IMG/VR virus record: IMGVR_UViG_3300013115_000353
Location: 1 to 64,000 of that record
DNA length: 64,000 nucleotides
Direction: 5' to 3' (one strand)
Source: a virus
The translations under genes and the position numbers were made by a program. Position 1 is the first letter of the stretch, and each line of letters opens with the position of its first letter. Shown here piece after piece: positions 1-9,525 of the stretch. The notes beneath the pieces were generated by a model that did no database searches, was not told the origin of the DNA, and was given only the letters and a program-made list of their open reading frames with translations.

Positions 1-468
1 AGCATTGAGCAGATCGATACCGCCAGTGATCTGGCTTGCTACCTCGGCGCCACCATAAATGGAACCAGTGTAGATGTTACCAAGTCGACCGCGACCCGTG
101 CCACCAGCGGTGGTACCCCCTGCGTCCGGTGAGAACACAAAGTCCAGGAAGAAGATAAGTCCGCTTGGCAGACTCATCGGCTGAACACTAACGAGATCGT
201 TGGCGATCAGCCCTGCGAAAACCCGACGGACAATAGGGAATGCGACGGCAGCAAAGCCCTCAACATCTCCAGCAGCCATGGTAGAGTTTTCTCGTAGAAG
301 CTCCTTTGCTTGGTTTTCAAGCAATCGAGCCATTGCGTTGCGGGAATGATCGGCGCCGATACCTTCCAGTAGACCGGTCCGCTCCCACTTATTTAATAAC
401 GCGTGACTTTCGGCACGCATATCACGATTGACCACGCCTTCGGTCAAACGTTCAATAATACTAGACAT
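1..468 (-). CDS. Major capsid protein, T4 gp23-like (3' part off the window)
   Basis: I translated this frame from the minus strand; it starts at ATG 466-468 and runs off the left edge, so only the first 156 residues are seen. The segment 'FPIVRRVFAGLIANDL' followed by 'VSVQPMSLPSGLIFFLDF' is the hallmark of T4-type gp23 major capsid proteins, as is the preceding 'LLENQAKELL'. In T4 the N-terminal peptide of gp23 is removed by the prohead protease after an (L/I)-x-E motif. Here L58-R59-E60 lies at a similar distance from the start, so the same maturation is likely. An AAGGAGGTGAT-type ribosome site lies just upstream (469-483). The scaffold-like gene is immediately upstream, as in T4 (gene 22 then 23). 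Confidence 0.9.
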   Translation of the reverse strand, partial: MSSIIERLTEGVVNRDMRAESHALLNKWERTGLLEGIGADHSRNAMARLLENQAKELLRENSTMAAGDVEGFAAVAFPIVRRVFAGLIANDLVSVQPMSLPSGLIFFLDFVFSPDAGGTTAGGTGRGRLGNIYTGSIYGGAEVASQITGGIDLLNA

Positions 469-497
469 TAAAAATCACCTCCTTAATTGTAATTTGA

Positions 498-1688
498 TTA
501 TATTATTCCAGCTAACTTTTTCATCCGTTCCGTATGTGGATCGGCTGAAGGCTTCTCAGTTGCCCGAGATGCCCGGATGACAGAAGACCGCCGACCAATT
601 GCCTCGCTCAGTGATTGTGGGCTCTTCTTAGGAGTAGCCTCCACTGTGCTTTGAAGCGTATCATAGATCGTTCTTGCTTCTGTAACTGAACCGGCACTGG
701 AAATAGCTTCGGCAATTTTTGATTTTTGCCGCTCATTAAAGGAGGTATTTCTTAAAACACGGTTCGTGTAAAGCAAGCGAGCGTTAGAAAGATTTACATC
801 TTGTAAATTCTCCTTAAGCTCTTGAAATGCTTGCTTATATTGTGAGTTTTGCTCTGTGAGTTGTTTATTTTCGAAAACTAACTCTTCTTGAGCCTTCTTC
901 ATAACTTGTAATTCGTCTTCTATATCAGTACTGCGGCGGTGCGCTAGCGCTCTCGCGAGTTCATACTTGATATCTTCGGATGAGCGTCCCGCCCAACCGC
1001 TTAATTCGGCGCCCATGTCTACAGTGAGTCGCTCTACGATAGCGTCAACAAGATCATCGCGCGAAAGTTTCTCGCCTAGACCTTTTCCGCCATCAAATTC
1101 TTCTGTTTCTGCTGCTTCTTCTGCGGCGGTGGCTTCTCCGGCTGCACCGCTAGATTCAGGTGATGCCATTTCACCAGCTTCCTCAGTCCCGCCTTCAGCT
1201 TCTGTGTCGTCATCATCGGCCAACTCTAACAATGCGTCCAATTCTGCTTCGTTGATTTCAATTTCGTCTTCTTCAGAAAGCTTTTCGATGGCTTCTTGAA
1301 GGGCTCCTAAATCAATAGACAATTCCACATCCTCGCCACTAGCCGGGAAGTTCTTAAGATTCTTTCCTTCTAATTCTCCAAAGTCGTTGGTCGCTCCGAG
1401 CGGAATATCATCTTCCTCGTCCAGAGCTTCGACTTCTTCGCCGGTACCACCTTCTTCTCCTGCGGGCGCGAGAGGATCCGCAACGGGATCCGGAACGGCT
1501 GCAGCAGGATCTACGGCTGCTTCGGCGCCGCCGACATCAAAGCCCAGATCTTCTTGTTCTAATAACTGCTCTAAAGTGCTCTTAACTTCTTCTGAATATT
1601 TTTCGATAACAACGGTTTCTGCATTCTTTAACGCAGCCTGACGCAAGGCGGTCGCGTCGACAATTGCTTCGTTGAGAAGGTTTGACAT
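498..1688 (-). CDS. Prohead core scaffold-like protein (gp22 position)
   Basis: A 396-residue, strongly acidic protein: Glu/Asp/Ala-rich from about residue 45 to 200, then a long coiled coil (about 245-320) with heptad-like runs such as 'QEELVFENKQLTEQNSQYKQ', and a basic C-terminus. The longer frame begins 10 codons earlier, but ATG 1688 has AGGAG seven bases upstream and is preferred. Composition, size and position directly upstream of the major capsid gene match a T4 gp22-type scaffold, which is degraded by the prohead protease during maturation. The assignment rests on synteny and composition, not on recognised sequence identity. Genes for portal (gp20) and protease (gp21), which precede it in T4, are not here; a fibre gene sits upstream instead. 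Confidence 0.7.
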   Translation of the reverse strand: MSNLLNEAIVDATALRQAALKNAETVVIEKYSEEVKSTLEQLLEQEDLGFDVGGAEAAVDPAAAVPDPVADPLAPAGEEGGTGEEVEALDEEDDIPLGATNDFGELEGKNLKNFPASGEDVELSIDLGALQEAIEKLSEEDEIEINEAELDALLELADDDDTEAEGGTEEAGEMASPESSGAAGEATAAEEAAETEEFDGGKGLGEKLSRDDLVDAIVERLTVDMGAELSGWAGRSSEDIKYELARALAHRRSTDIEDELQVMKKAQEELVFENKQLTEQNSQYKQAFQELKENLQDVNLSNARLLYTNRVLRNTSFNERQKSKIAEAISSAGSVTEARTIYDTLQSTVEATPKKSPQSLSEAIGRRSSVIRASRATEKPSADPHTERMKKLAGII

Positions 1689-1719
1689 AAATTGACTCCT
1701 AATTTGACAATAGTTCAAA

Positions 1720-1729
1720 AATAAGTAGT
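1720..1729 (-). promoter_or_regulatory. ACTAYTTATW motif upstream of scaffold gene
   Basis: Minus-strand ACTACTTATT, 31 bases before the scaffold start. It resembles decamers before four other genes (5242, 15622, 45640, 52651) and is a candidate phage-specific promoter element; this is inference. Confidence 0.25.
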
Positions 1730-1765
1730 ATTATGGTAGCGTAAAATCCATTTTTAATGGTGGCA

Positions 1766-4700
1766 TCACCACGTATCAATCGCCACCCTCTTCCATGTGT
1801 CAGTAGCAACACAAATATAAATATAACTTGCGTCCCATCGAATCTCGCCTTGGACTCCTAAATCACTTGCGCTAGAAGGGGTGCCCGCGGTCCTGATACG
1901 TATTGCGTTAGCATTAACATCCAACGTCATTGATGGGTCTGTTGTCCCAATTCCAACTTTTCCGGCTACATATACATCTCCACTTCCGCTCGCATAAAAA
2001 GCGGGGTTTTTGGTATCACTTTTAAGAGAAATCAGTTTATCTGTATCCGAGCCGCTTACATTTAACTTGGCGTCAAGGTGTAAGCCGCCAACTACAACTT
2101 GGCCCGAGCCAGTTATAGCCATCGCAATTGGATTTGAAGGCGTTTCGAAAATTGCTAAAACCGAACTATCAGAACCACTGACATGAATCTTCGCGTCCGA
2201 ATCGATGCCCGTACCAATATCAACGGTAGCATCAACAATTAAATCCGATGTCACTCTAGTTGTTACAGATGATGTAATGGCGTTCGTTCCGCCATCCATC
2301 CGGAGATATTCCGTAGCCAGCGTACCTCCGGTTGTCACCTCAAAAGTCATGAAGCCCGCTTCAGATGTGTTAGTAGGGCTTCCGACTTTGGTGGTTATCT
2401 TTCCATACTGAGTACCAGTAGCAGTGCTGTCTTGCGCCATGAAGACAACCCCTCCGCAGAAATCATTCGCTTGTCCAGCGTTACTACCTGCGCGGGTGTT
2501 TTGAAGCCTAAGCAGAGAACCGTACGCATCATTCGCTGTGTTGGCCAAGCGTCCCGCGGCGGGTGAAGTGCTCTGTACATCTAAGGGGAGTGTTGGTGTC
2601 CCACCAATTCCCAGATCGGAATTAAACACTGCCGTACCTGCTGGATCTAAAGTCATATTTCCATCGATTGTAAATGTAAGGTCAGCAGCGGCAGCGTCAT
2701 CATCAACCGTTGTGATCGTGGTTGCGCCGTGGGTGGTGGTTTGAATCTGGAAATAATCGCCGCTATCGGCTGAGCTTTCAATTCTAAGATCAACGCCACC
2801 GTCCTCGACATCAAGCTGAAGTCCGTAGTTGACATCACCGCCGCCTGCTTCGATCCTTGCACCTTGAACTAAGCTACTGCCGTTTGTTCCGCCTTGCGCG
2901 TTAATAAACGCACCGTATAGAAAGGCACCTCCAGCATCAGCAGCGTGCGTAAGCGTCGGCGTGACGTGTAAGCCATACATGTAGTTGTTGCCATTGGTGG
3001 CTGTGGTGTTGTCCATATCAAGCTGGATACCATACATGGTATTGTCTGACGTGGAAGCGCCGGTCTTATCCCAGTCTATATGCAAGCCGGTTATTGAGGC
3101 TTCAGTGAGATCCGAGTAATTCTTGTCTAGTTTTATTCCTGTTGTGCCGCCGTCTGACTGAACTGCTAATGCTTGGGCGTTAATTGCTGCAGCATTATTC
3201 TGAATTATGAGGGCGGTATTTCTTGTTCCTGTGTTAGCTGAATTGTCATCAACATAAAGAGCATTACCGGTGGTTAAACCATCGGCGCCAATAGCAAGAA
3301 CTCTTGCTGTTGTTACATCGTTTGCTGTTATGTTAACTACATTTGCGTCAATATTGCCAGCATTAATATCAACACATTGTTGGTCAGTGTCGTTGTTGTT
3401 TAGTTGCAGAAGGGGCACTCCAAAGGCGCCGGCAGAAGCATGATTTTTTATTTCCACTGTGGCGCCAGGAGATCCTGTGTTGTCGCCAATACTCATCCTA
3501 TTGGAAGAGCCCTCAATAAAAAGCATATGGGATTCATCAGCAGTTTCAACTCTAAAGTCAATGTCAACGCCGGCCTCATTAAAAGTTACTTCGTTTTGAG
3601 TATCCTCAGTGAGATCTAGAAAATTGACGCCGCCGGCTTGAAAGTTTATGTCGTCAGTTGTAAAGGTGATATATGTATCTGGATCGCCAGTATGAACTAT
3701 TTGATCTTCGACGTAGAAAGCAGATGCTGAAATGTTTATCGAAGCTGAAAGATTGCCGTCAACGATAACATTACTTCCGGCAGGGTCTAAAACAATATTT
3801 CCATCAACACTACATGTAAGATGAGCAGCGGCAGCATCAGCATCGTTAGTACTCAGCGTCGTCGCACCGGCCGCCCCAACCGAGATCTTAAACTGATCGA
3901 GTAGATGATCTGGTGATCGTGCTACAAGATGAGTACCGTCATTGGGTACGGTGATATCAATCCCGGTATTAGTGTCAGCACCGGCCAGATTTATAGCCAC
4001 ACCCTTCATGGACTGCGTGCCCGATGCTCCACCAGTCATTTTGCAATCTATTCCAGTTGACTCAAGCGTACCTACTTGCGTTGCTGAATCCTGATTAAAA
4101 TGAATTGCTAGGGCATCATGAATTGCTGTTTGGCCCGTTGCAACTATACCAGTGACATCATAATCAATAAGCAAGCCCTGCGGATCGGTTGTATAATTGC
4201 CGATACTTGTAGTGCCAGTATAATCTCTGTCAATTTTTATAGCTGGTATAGCGGTGTTAGAAGCATTTGTCGCTGTTAAAGTATTACCATCAAAAGTCAT
4301 ATTAGCTTCCACATCAGCCTGCGTGGCGCCACCATAGGTAACCACACCATTAGCAGTAGAACCATTAAAAGAAATACCACCCCCAGCCGATTCAGTTAAT
4401 ACTAGTTTACCGACAGCATCTACACTCACAAAACTACCAGGGCCTGCCGCTGAGCCGCTTGCAAGTCCTTGAAATGTTACGTCTGTTCCTGCTTTTAATG
4501 TGCCGGATCCTGAAATATTGTTAAAAGTAGAGGTACCAGTAGATGTGATAGCTCCACACCCAACAGTGCCTAATGTTGCAATGTTTTTACTACCATCAAC
4601 GACAACAGCTTTATTTGCTGTAGCAGTTCCGTCAGTGATACCATCAAGTTTTTCTAAATCAGTTTCATTTATATTCGCACTACCAATAATAAAGCTATTA

Positions 4701-5224
4701 CCCGCTGTAACAGAACCAGTAACAAAAACAGAAGCACCAAACTTTGCGGCCCCAACATTCTTTAATACTCCAGAGCCTGAAATATCACCTGCAACCGTTA
4801 ATTCATCTGTTGGGCTTGCGATACCGATGCCGAGTTTACCCTCACCAGTCAGTTTGAGTAATGATGTTGATCCAGCGGCATTGTCTACTATCAATGCAGC
4901 ATCGGAAGAGTTCGTACCTGCGCGCACATAAGGACCATAAGATTGCCCTGTAGTGGTGCTAGCTCTAAAGCTGGCTACGTATTGGTTTGCATCGCCATTA
5001 ACTTGCAGACCCTCAACCCCAGAATTCGAATCAATTTGTAAAGTGTGGGAAGGGTTCGTCGTCCCAATACCAACATTGCCAGCGGATCCAGAAATAGCGA
5101 GGCGAGTGGTGCCCCCAGTCTTTAGACCAATGTAATCTTCTTCCCAATCTAATTGAGTATCTGTGTCTGTTTCGTACTTTAAATCGCCAAAATCACGCGA
5201 TCCCGATGATTGATTATATGCCAT
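1766..5224 (-). CDS. Large tail fibre / appendage protein with repeated fibre motifs
   Basis: An 1152-residue low-complexity structural protein rich in G, S, T, N and D. It contains repeated 'VGIGTTNPSHTLQIDS'-type units, the pattern seen in phage fibre shafts upstream of intramolecular-chaperone tips: at about residues 50-65, 130-145 ('LGIGIASPTDELTVAGDIS'), 920 and 1105. The C-terminus ends in 'WDASYIYICVATDTWKRV' and shows no obvious S74 peptidase catalytic domain. The N-terminal segment (residues 1-60: 'YIGLKTGGTTRLAISGSAG') resembles the start of the smaller fibre at 39022-39846, so both may attach to the same base. Probable role: receptor-binding or side-fibre component of the virion. 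It separates the scaffold gene from the giant protein gene upstream. Confidence 0.75.
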   Translation of the reverse strand: MAYNQSSGSRDFGDLKYETDTDTQLDWEEDYIGLKTGGTTRLAISGSAGNVGIGTTNPSHTLQIDSNSGVEGLQVNGDANQYVASFRASTTTGQSYGPYVRAGTNSSDAALIVDNAAGSTSLLKLTGEGKLGIGIASPTDELTVAGDISGSGVLKNVGAAKFGASVFVTGSVTAGNSFIIGSANINETDLEKLDGITDGTATANKAVVVDGSKNIATLGTVGCGAITSTGTSTFNNISGSGTLKAGTDVTFQGLASGSAAGPGSFVSVDAVGKLVLTESAGGGISFNGSTANGVVTYGGATQADVEANMTFDGNTLTATNASNTAIPAIKIDRDYTGTTSIGNYTTDPQGLLIDYDVTGIVATGQTAIHDALAIHFNQDSATQVGTLESTGIDCKMTGGASGTQSMKGVAINLAGADTNTGIDITVPNDGTHLVARSPDHLLDQFKISVGAAGATTLSTNDADAAAAHLTCSVDGNIVLDPAGSNVIVDGNLSASINISASAFYVEDQIVHTGDPDTYITFTTDDINFQAGGVNFLDLTEDTQNEVTFNEAGVDIDFRVETADESHMLFIEGSSNRMSIGDNTGSPGATVEIKNHASAGAFGVPLLQLNNNDTDQQCVDINAGNIDANVVNITANDVTTARVLAIGADGLTTGNALYVDDNSANTGTRNTALIIQNNAAAINAQALAVQSDGGTTGIKLDKNYSDLTEASITGLHIDWDKTGASTSDNTMYGIQLDMDNTTATNGNNYMYGLHVTPTLTHAADAGGAFLYGAFINAQGGTNGSSLVQGARIEAGGGDVNYGLQLDVEDGGVDLRIESSADSGDYFQIQTTTHGATTITTVDDDAAAADLTFTIDGNMTLDPAGTAVFNSDLGIGGTPTLPLDVQSTSPAAGRLANTANDAYGSLLRLQNTRAGSNAGQANDFCGGVVFMAQDSTATGTQYGKITTKVGSPTNTSEAGFMTFEVTTGGTLATEYLRMDGGTNAITSSVTTRVTSDLIVDATVDIGTGIDSDAKIHVSGSDSSVLAIFETPSNPIAMAITGSGQVVVGGLHLDAKLNVSGSDTDKLISLKSDTKNPAFYASGSGDVYVAGKVGIGTTDPSMTLDVNANAIRIRTAGTPSSASDLGVQGEIRWDASYIYICVATDTWKRVAIDTW

Positions 5225-5241
5225 TTATTTTCCTCTTTAGC

Positions 5242-5251
5242 TATAAGTAGT
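5242..5251 (-). promoter_or_regulatory. ACTAYTTATA motif upstream of fibre gene
   Basis: Minus-strand ACTACTTATA, 17 bases before the fibre gene start. Same family as the decamers at 1720, 15622, 45640 and 52651. Confidence 0.25.
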
Positions 5252-5277
5252 CTCTTGATGAATAGAAGTTTTATTTA

Positions 5278-8200
5278 TCAGGCTCTCAATAGCTCTTCAA
5301 CCTCAAATAATTTTTGTTCTTCCAAACCGAGTTCTCCTGGCGCAGCTTGACTGGCTACTTTCGCCTGGCGTGCCGCCCATATAAACGTTTTCTTTACGAC
5401 ATCATGAACCTCATTGTGCCAATCATCCCAATGTTCTACGAGGGCTTTTAATACTTCTACGAGTCCATCTGGATCGTCCATCGAGGCATAATACTCAATT
5501 CTTATAAAAATCTCAGTTGGCGATACTGAAAGTGTTTCTGTCTCTATGGGCGGATAATACGACTTGTTAACTGCTTCTTGTGCTGGTGTTGACATAGCTT
5601 TTCTCAAGGCAATTCGAAACTGCCGGCTTTCTGCTATTGCTGGTGCCGTCTCTTCGTTAACGCCTTTGAAATTTGCGCCGACGCCGGCTATCGCATCATT
5701 AATATCAGCATAAGAAACAGTAACGTCGGTGGTAAATCTTACGCTTTCCATTTCTCCATATTCATAACCTTCTTCGGCTTCGGCATCCCATTCAGAAGAA
5801 CTATATTCTCCGTTTAACACTTCCTGTCCCAGTTCTACAATAGCACCGCCTTCCATCCATCCTTCACGTTTAAAGAACACTTCACAAATCTGTTTTACAC
5901 CAGCGCCCTTGTCATCGCATTCGGTATCGACTAGCTGTGCGAACTCTTCGAAATTCTCCGGAGCCCAAGCATATTCTTGTCCGTTGAACCCTACAAGCTT
6001 TTGAGGAAGAATCTTGAAAGTTAGTACAATGTTGTGATTCTGGGCTCCAATATCTGATAGCTGAGCCCACGAATAACCTATGTCATTTAATTCGTATTCT
6101 ACGTACTCAGCTTGATTTTTATTGGGTAATGACTTCCATTCGCTTTTGCTCCATTTCAACATCATCGTTGCGTCTATATCAATAGCAACGCCGCCATCTC
6201 CATCGTCAAAAGCGCTTCCTTCTACCTCACAATATCTCATTCTATTGTTATATGTCTCGGTAAGATCATTGACAGCTTCTTGATATTGATCAACGAGCGC
6301 AACGCTCATCAAACTTGCATCTAGTCTGTCTTCTGTGTTGGTGTCTTGAACAATTCTGCCGTTAAATCCGAAGTTCTCATCTTCAGGCCATAAATTCTTT
6401 ATGAGAGAATTAACGAGATTATCTTGATATGAGCCGCCAAACTTTATGAACTGATCTAGATCGATCTGTTTAGTGCCGCCCCTAGTTGTCATATATATTG
6501 GCGCGCCCTCTATTTGTTCTTTTTGGTTCTCTTTTGCCCAGTCAAGGATTCTTTTCGCGAAGCCTGGAACTCCCCCCGCGCTTACAGCAGGATACGTGCG
6601 AATCTCTGGAATAGCCAACTCTATCCCCTCATAAGGGTTTCTACCAGCATATGTCTCCGGATCTTTGGTGTGTTCATAATATTTCACTTGACGCAATCGT
6701 ATTCTGGCGACAGGAAGAATCATTCCTGTGTCCACTAGTGGGCGTTCATCATCAAAAAATATTTCACCATCTTGGATTGCCCGTTCGGCACTTTCAATGT
6801 CATCAGTTTTAGTAGTTTCTAACAAGTTTTTTGTTTTCACCACATATGCAACTGCTCCGTGTCCGTGTGCTTCGGCAACAGCGCACTTATACTCAGCCGA
6901 TCCGCCACCCCTGGATGGAGGCGAGTGGCATGATTGGATATTTTCGAAATCGCTCATACGCAATACATCAATAGGGTGACGAGTAATGATGATAGAATAC
7001 TTGTCACTACCCTCCTTAGCTTTCGAAGCTTCTTTCTTGATAAACGCTGCGTTGTCTCGCCAATACTTAATAAGTTTTTGTATAGATTGCACAGATTCCA
7101 ATTGTGGAGGAAATGCCGCTATATCAGAACGCGCCATCATATAAATATAAGATTCTAGCCTATAATAGCTTTTAAGTTCTTCTTCGCTTAGTGCCTTTGC
7201 TATTTGGTTTCCGGTAAAACCGGCCGGCGGCCTCGGGCCTTCTTTAGAATAATAGTCTTCTACTTTTTGCCTTAATGCCTGGTATTTGGTTTGATATCCT
7301 AAAAGCTTAGCTAGCCATTTGCCGATTTTCATATTGATTTTTTTAGTCTGTGGCCCACCTTTGCCTGAGCCCATATCCAAAATTTGACTAGCAAAACCAG
7401 CGGGGCTAACATCTCGCAAGCGCCTATCGCCGCTTACCGTACCTTTATCCCAATCCACTGTATAGCCCATAATTCTCCATAAATCAATAAATTGTCCAAT
7501 CTCTGTAGATGTATCAAGTGTAGGAAAATTAATTACCAATCGGAGCTTTTCGTCGAAGAGTCTATTGAACGCTAAGTCTTTTGGATCCATTCCATTAAGA
7601 ATATCAGCAATGTGCCCAATCTCATCTACAGTAACTTCTTTGATCAGTCTCTCTGTATTTTCCAAAAGTTGTTCTTCCAGTGCATCAACCTCATATTCTT
7701 CAGCACCCATTTCTTGTGCGGTGGCGTGTCGCGCAGTCTTTCGAGATTGTAGTTCTACTTTACATTTTTCATAAACCGTCTTCACACGCGATACCTCTGG
7801 ATCGAGTTTTGTTTCGGCTTTCTCATCTAATTGTACTTCGTACATGCTTGGATTATCATAAAAGGAAGCAACTAAAGCGTCTAGATATAATATTTTATTT
7901 TTACATCCTAATCCGGGGGCAGCATCATAAGGAAAAAGCCATTTAAATTTAGCATGCATAATTCGATTCTGTGTCTCCGATACCGGTGGTGATCGTTTCC
8001 ACCCTTGCTTGGTTGTGTAAGTTTTAAATTTTTTAAAAAATGTATTACTGGGATCATCGAGATTCCACATAAAGTCAACAAACATATTATGATTGTCTTT
8101 GAACTCCTCAAGCTCGGGATCCCGTTCCGGTGGTACAGGGGGCCCGTGTTTTTCGAAATGAGGATGCTCAGGATCCCCTTCAAAGTGTTCCAATGCCGAT

Positions 8201-8919
8201 TGGTATTTAAATTCTTGAGAACGCTCTTGATCCATTAATCTTTTTATTTTCTTCCACGTGGGAGTTCTTTTGTGTGCCGTGGGGTTACTATACCCAGTCG
8301 TGTCCAGATCTGGCTCTACATCCCAATCACTCAATCTTTCATTTACCATCTGTTCTTCTATCTCCTCCGCGTATCCAACACGCCTAGCATCGATTTTAAC
8401 ATCGGGGTATTTTTCTTTTAAGCCAAGTACTGCTTCGACATTTTTTCCTGAGTCATCAAGGAACAGAACGTCCGTGGCGCCAGTTCTAATCTTGTCTTCA
8501 ATCCATCTGCTTTTTGCTATTGGGGCGCTATCTCCCAACAACACAAAATCAATCTTCGAAATATCAATTCCAATCTCTTCAAGATAATCTTGAATCGGAG
8601 CTTCCGCCACAGGATCTCTTGCTGTTAGTACAACATTTTGGCGCCCATCTGTTCCGGCGCCGATAACGTTTCTTAAAATATTCGTAACTTTTTTAACTTC
8701 ACGAGGATTGATAAGCTTATCAAATTCTGAGAAATCATATTCATTACGCGAATCTTTTTCGTGAGTAGCGTATTCCCCTGGTGTTAAAGTGGATTGTTTC
8801 CCGCCAGGATCCGTTACTTTGATTTTTGAATCTGATTTCACTAAAGTATCATCAAAATCAAAAACACGTAATTTTGTTTCAGTTAAATAGTTACGCCATA
8901 TATTGTTAAAATTCTTCAT
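5278..8919 (-). CDS. Giant protein 1: capsid-targeting-like N-terminus, HAD phosphatase domain, SCH-motif domain
   Basis: 1213 residues from ATG 8919; a start five codons earlier is possible. ATG 8919 overlaps the stop of the upstream small gene (ATGA) and gives the N-terminus 'MKNFNNIWRNYLTE', like those of the Nudix and 132-residue genes nearby. Residues 17-185 form a HAD-type hydrolase: DxDxT nucleophile motif 'VFDFDDTLV' (D21, D23), 'VVLTARD' and 'FLDDSG'. A long middle part is unrecognised. Near residues 640-700 (about 6830-7005) is a motif block 'ITRHPIDVLRMSDFENIQSC', then H, then 'AVAEAHGHGAVAYVV', also present in the 1441-residue protein at 41295. The C-terminal 500 residues are acidic and unrecognised. 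The L-T-E at residues 12-14 could be cut by a prohead protease, suggesting a head-internal, co-injected protein. That role is inference; the HAD domain is well supported. Confidence 0.7.
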   Translation of the reverse strand: MKNFNNIWRNYLTETKLRVFDFDDTLVKSDSKIKVTDPGGKQSTLTPGEYATHEKDSRNEYDFSEFDKLINPREVKKVTNILRNVIGAGTDGRQNVVLTARDPVAEAPIQDYLEEIGIDISKIDFVLLGDSAPIAKSRWIEDKIRTGATDVLFLDDSGKNVEAVLGLKEKYPDVKIDARRVGYAEEIEEQMVNERLSDWDVEPDLDTTGYSNPTAHKRTPTWKKIKRLMDQERSQEFKYQSALEHFEGDPEHPHFEKHGPPVPPERDPELEEFKDNHNMFVDFMWNLDDPSNTFFKKFKTYTTKQGWKRSPPVSETQNRIMHAKFKWLFPYDAAPGLGCKNKILYLDALVASFYDNPSMYEVQLDEKAETKLDPEVSRVKTVYEKCKVELQSRKTARHATAQEMGAEEYEVDALEEQLLENTERLIKEVTVDEIGHIADILNGMDPKDLAFNRLFDEKLRLVINFPTLDTSTEIGQFIDLWRIMGYTVDWDKGTVSGDRRLRDVSPAGFASQILDMGSGKGGPQTKKINMKIGKWLAKLLGYQTKYQALRQKVEDYYSKEGPRPPAGFTGNQIAKALSEEELKSYYRLESYIYMMARSDIAAFPPQLESVQSIQKLIKYWRDNAAFIKKEASKAKEGSDKYSIIITRHPIDVLRMSDFENIQSCHSPPSRGGGSAEYKCAVAEAHGHGAVAYVVKTKNLLETTKTDDIESAERAIQDGEIFFDDERPLVDTGMILPVARIRLRQVKYYEHTKDPETYAGRNPYEGIELAIPEIRTYPAVSAGGVPGFAKRILDWAKENQKEQIEGAPIYMTTRGGTKQIDLDQFIKFGGSYQDNLVNSLIKNLWPEDENFGFNGRIVQDTNTEDRLDASLMSVALVDQYQEAVNDLTETYNNRMRYCEVEGSAFDDGDGGVAIDIDATMMLKWSKSEWKSLPNKNQAEYVEYELNDIGYSWAQLSDIGAQNHNIVLTFKILPQKLVGFNGQEYAWAPENFEEFAQLVDTECDDKGAGVKQICEVFFKREGWMEGGAIVELGQEVLNGEYSSSEWDAEAEEGYEYGEMESVRFTTDVTVSYADINDAIAGVGANFKGVNEETAPAIAESRQFRIALRKAMSTPAQEAVNKSYYPPIETETLSVSPTEIFIRIEYYASMDDPDGLVEVLKALVEHWDDWHNEVHDVVKKTFIWAARQAKVASQAAPGELGLEEQKLFEVEELLRA

Positions 8920-9065
8920 AGTTTGTCCATCCACTCATATACAACAATTACCAATACAACTTGAGAAATACAAAATGTTAAATACACTAAGCACGCCTTA
9001 ATATCTCCATAATAATCATAACCATCGTTCCAGAACTCTTTCCAAAATTCACGAACTTTGTTCAT
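8916..9065 (-). CDS. Small single-pass membrane protein (49 aa)
   Basis: Translated directly: 'MNKVREFWKEFWNDGYDYYG' followed by a hydrophobic stretch 'ACLVYLTFCISQVVLVIVVY' and 'EWMDKL'. Its start overlaps the end of the Nudix gene by 17 bases. Its TGA overlaps ATG 8919 of giant protein 1, so the two are probably translationally coupled, which also fixes the giant gene's start. No strong ribosome site is visible. Function unknown. Confidence 0.6.
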   Translation of the reverse strand: MNKVREFWKEFWNDGYDYYGDIKACLVYLTFCISQVVLVIVVYEWMDKL

Positions 9066-9525
9066 CTTTAAGTTTTTCCATAGCCTTACTCAATATATAG
9101 TTTGGAATAATCGATTGTTCTAACTCTTTTATCTCGTCAATTGCCGCCCATTTGTAATCATCATGTTCGATTATGTCCGTTTTTGGGTTTGGTTTTAGCT
9201 CAATTTCCCCCGTCCAATTTGTTGCAACAAAAATATATCGTATCGCTTTTTCGAGATCGCGTTTAGCAACATACGTTAAATCATTTAGAGCGACAGTCAA
9301 CCCTGCCTCTTCATGAAGCTCTCTGGCTGCTCCAGCTTCTATAGAATTATCCGAAGGATCTATATGCCCCCCTGGTAAATCCCAAGACATAGGCTTGTGT
9401 TTGTCCGTTTTTGATCTCCGTAAAATCAAAATTTGCTGTTTGTCGTTAACGCATATAATTGATGCAATATTTTTCTTTTTATCTTCATTTAAAACTTCCT
9501 GCCAATTTTCAAGTAGGAGTTTCAT
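9049..9525 (-). CDS. Nudix hydrolase with capsid-targeting-like N-terminus
   Basis: 158 residues. The Nudix box spans residues 52-75: 'GGHIDP' then 'EAGAARELHEEAGL', matching G-x(n)-E-x7-REUxEExGU with a few extra residues in the first spacer. Such enzymes hydrolyse nucleoside-diphosphate derivatives (8-oxo-dGTP, NADH, ADP-ribose, capped RNA); the substrate cannot be told here. The first 14 residues 'MKLLLENWQEVLNE' lie outside the Nudix fold and end in L-x-E, like a T4 capsid-targeting peptide. If so, the enzyme would be packaged and delivered at infection. The first 25 bases of the gene are identical to those of the gene upstream (9896-9920). Its start overlaps that gene's stop (ATGA). Confidence 0.88.
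   Translation of the reverse strand: MKLLLENWQEVLNEDKKKNIASIICVNDKQQILILRRSKTDKHKPMSWDLPGGHIDPSDNSIEAGAARELHEEAGLTVALNDLTYVAKRDLEKAIRYIFVATNWTGEIELKPNPKTDIIEHDDYKWAAIDEIKELEQSIIPNYILSKAMEKLKDEQSS

Noticed and set aside
1742-1765. Rho-independent terminator after the large fibre gene
   Set aside because: Only weak 4-5 bp stems and a broken T run are present; not strong enough to call.
4500-4931. Plus-strand open frame of 143 residues inside the large fibre gene
   Set aside because: Pro/Ser/Val-rich shadow of repeated fibre codons; no ribosome site and no domain.
5278-8919. ADP-ribosyltransferase activity in the giant proteins, by analogy with T4 Alt
   Set aside because: No R-S-E triad or E-x-E motif was found in a convincing arrangement; only the N-terminal peptide analogy remains.
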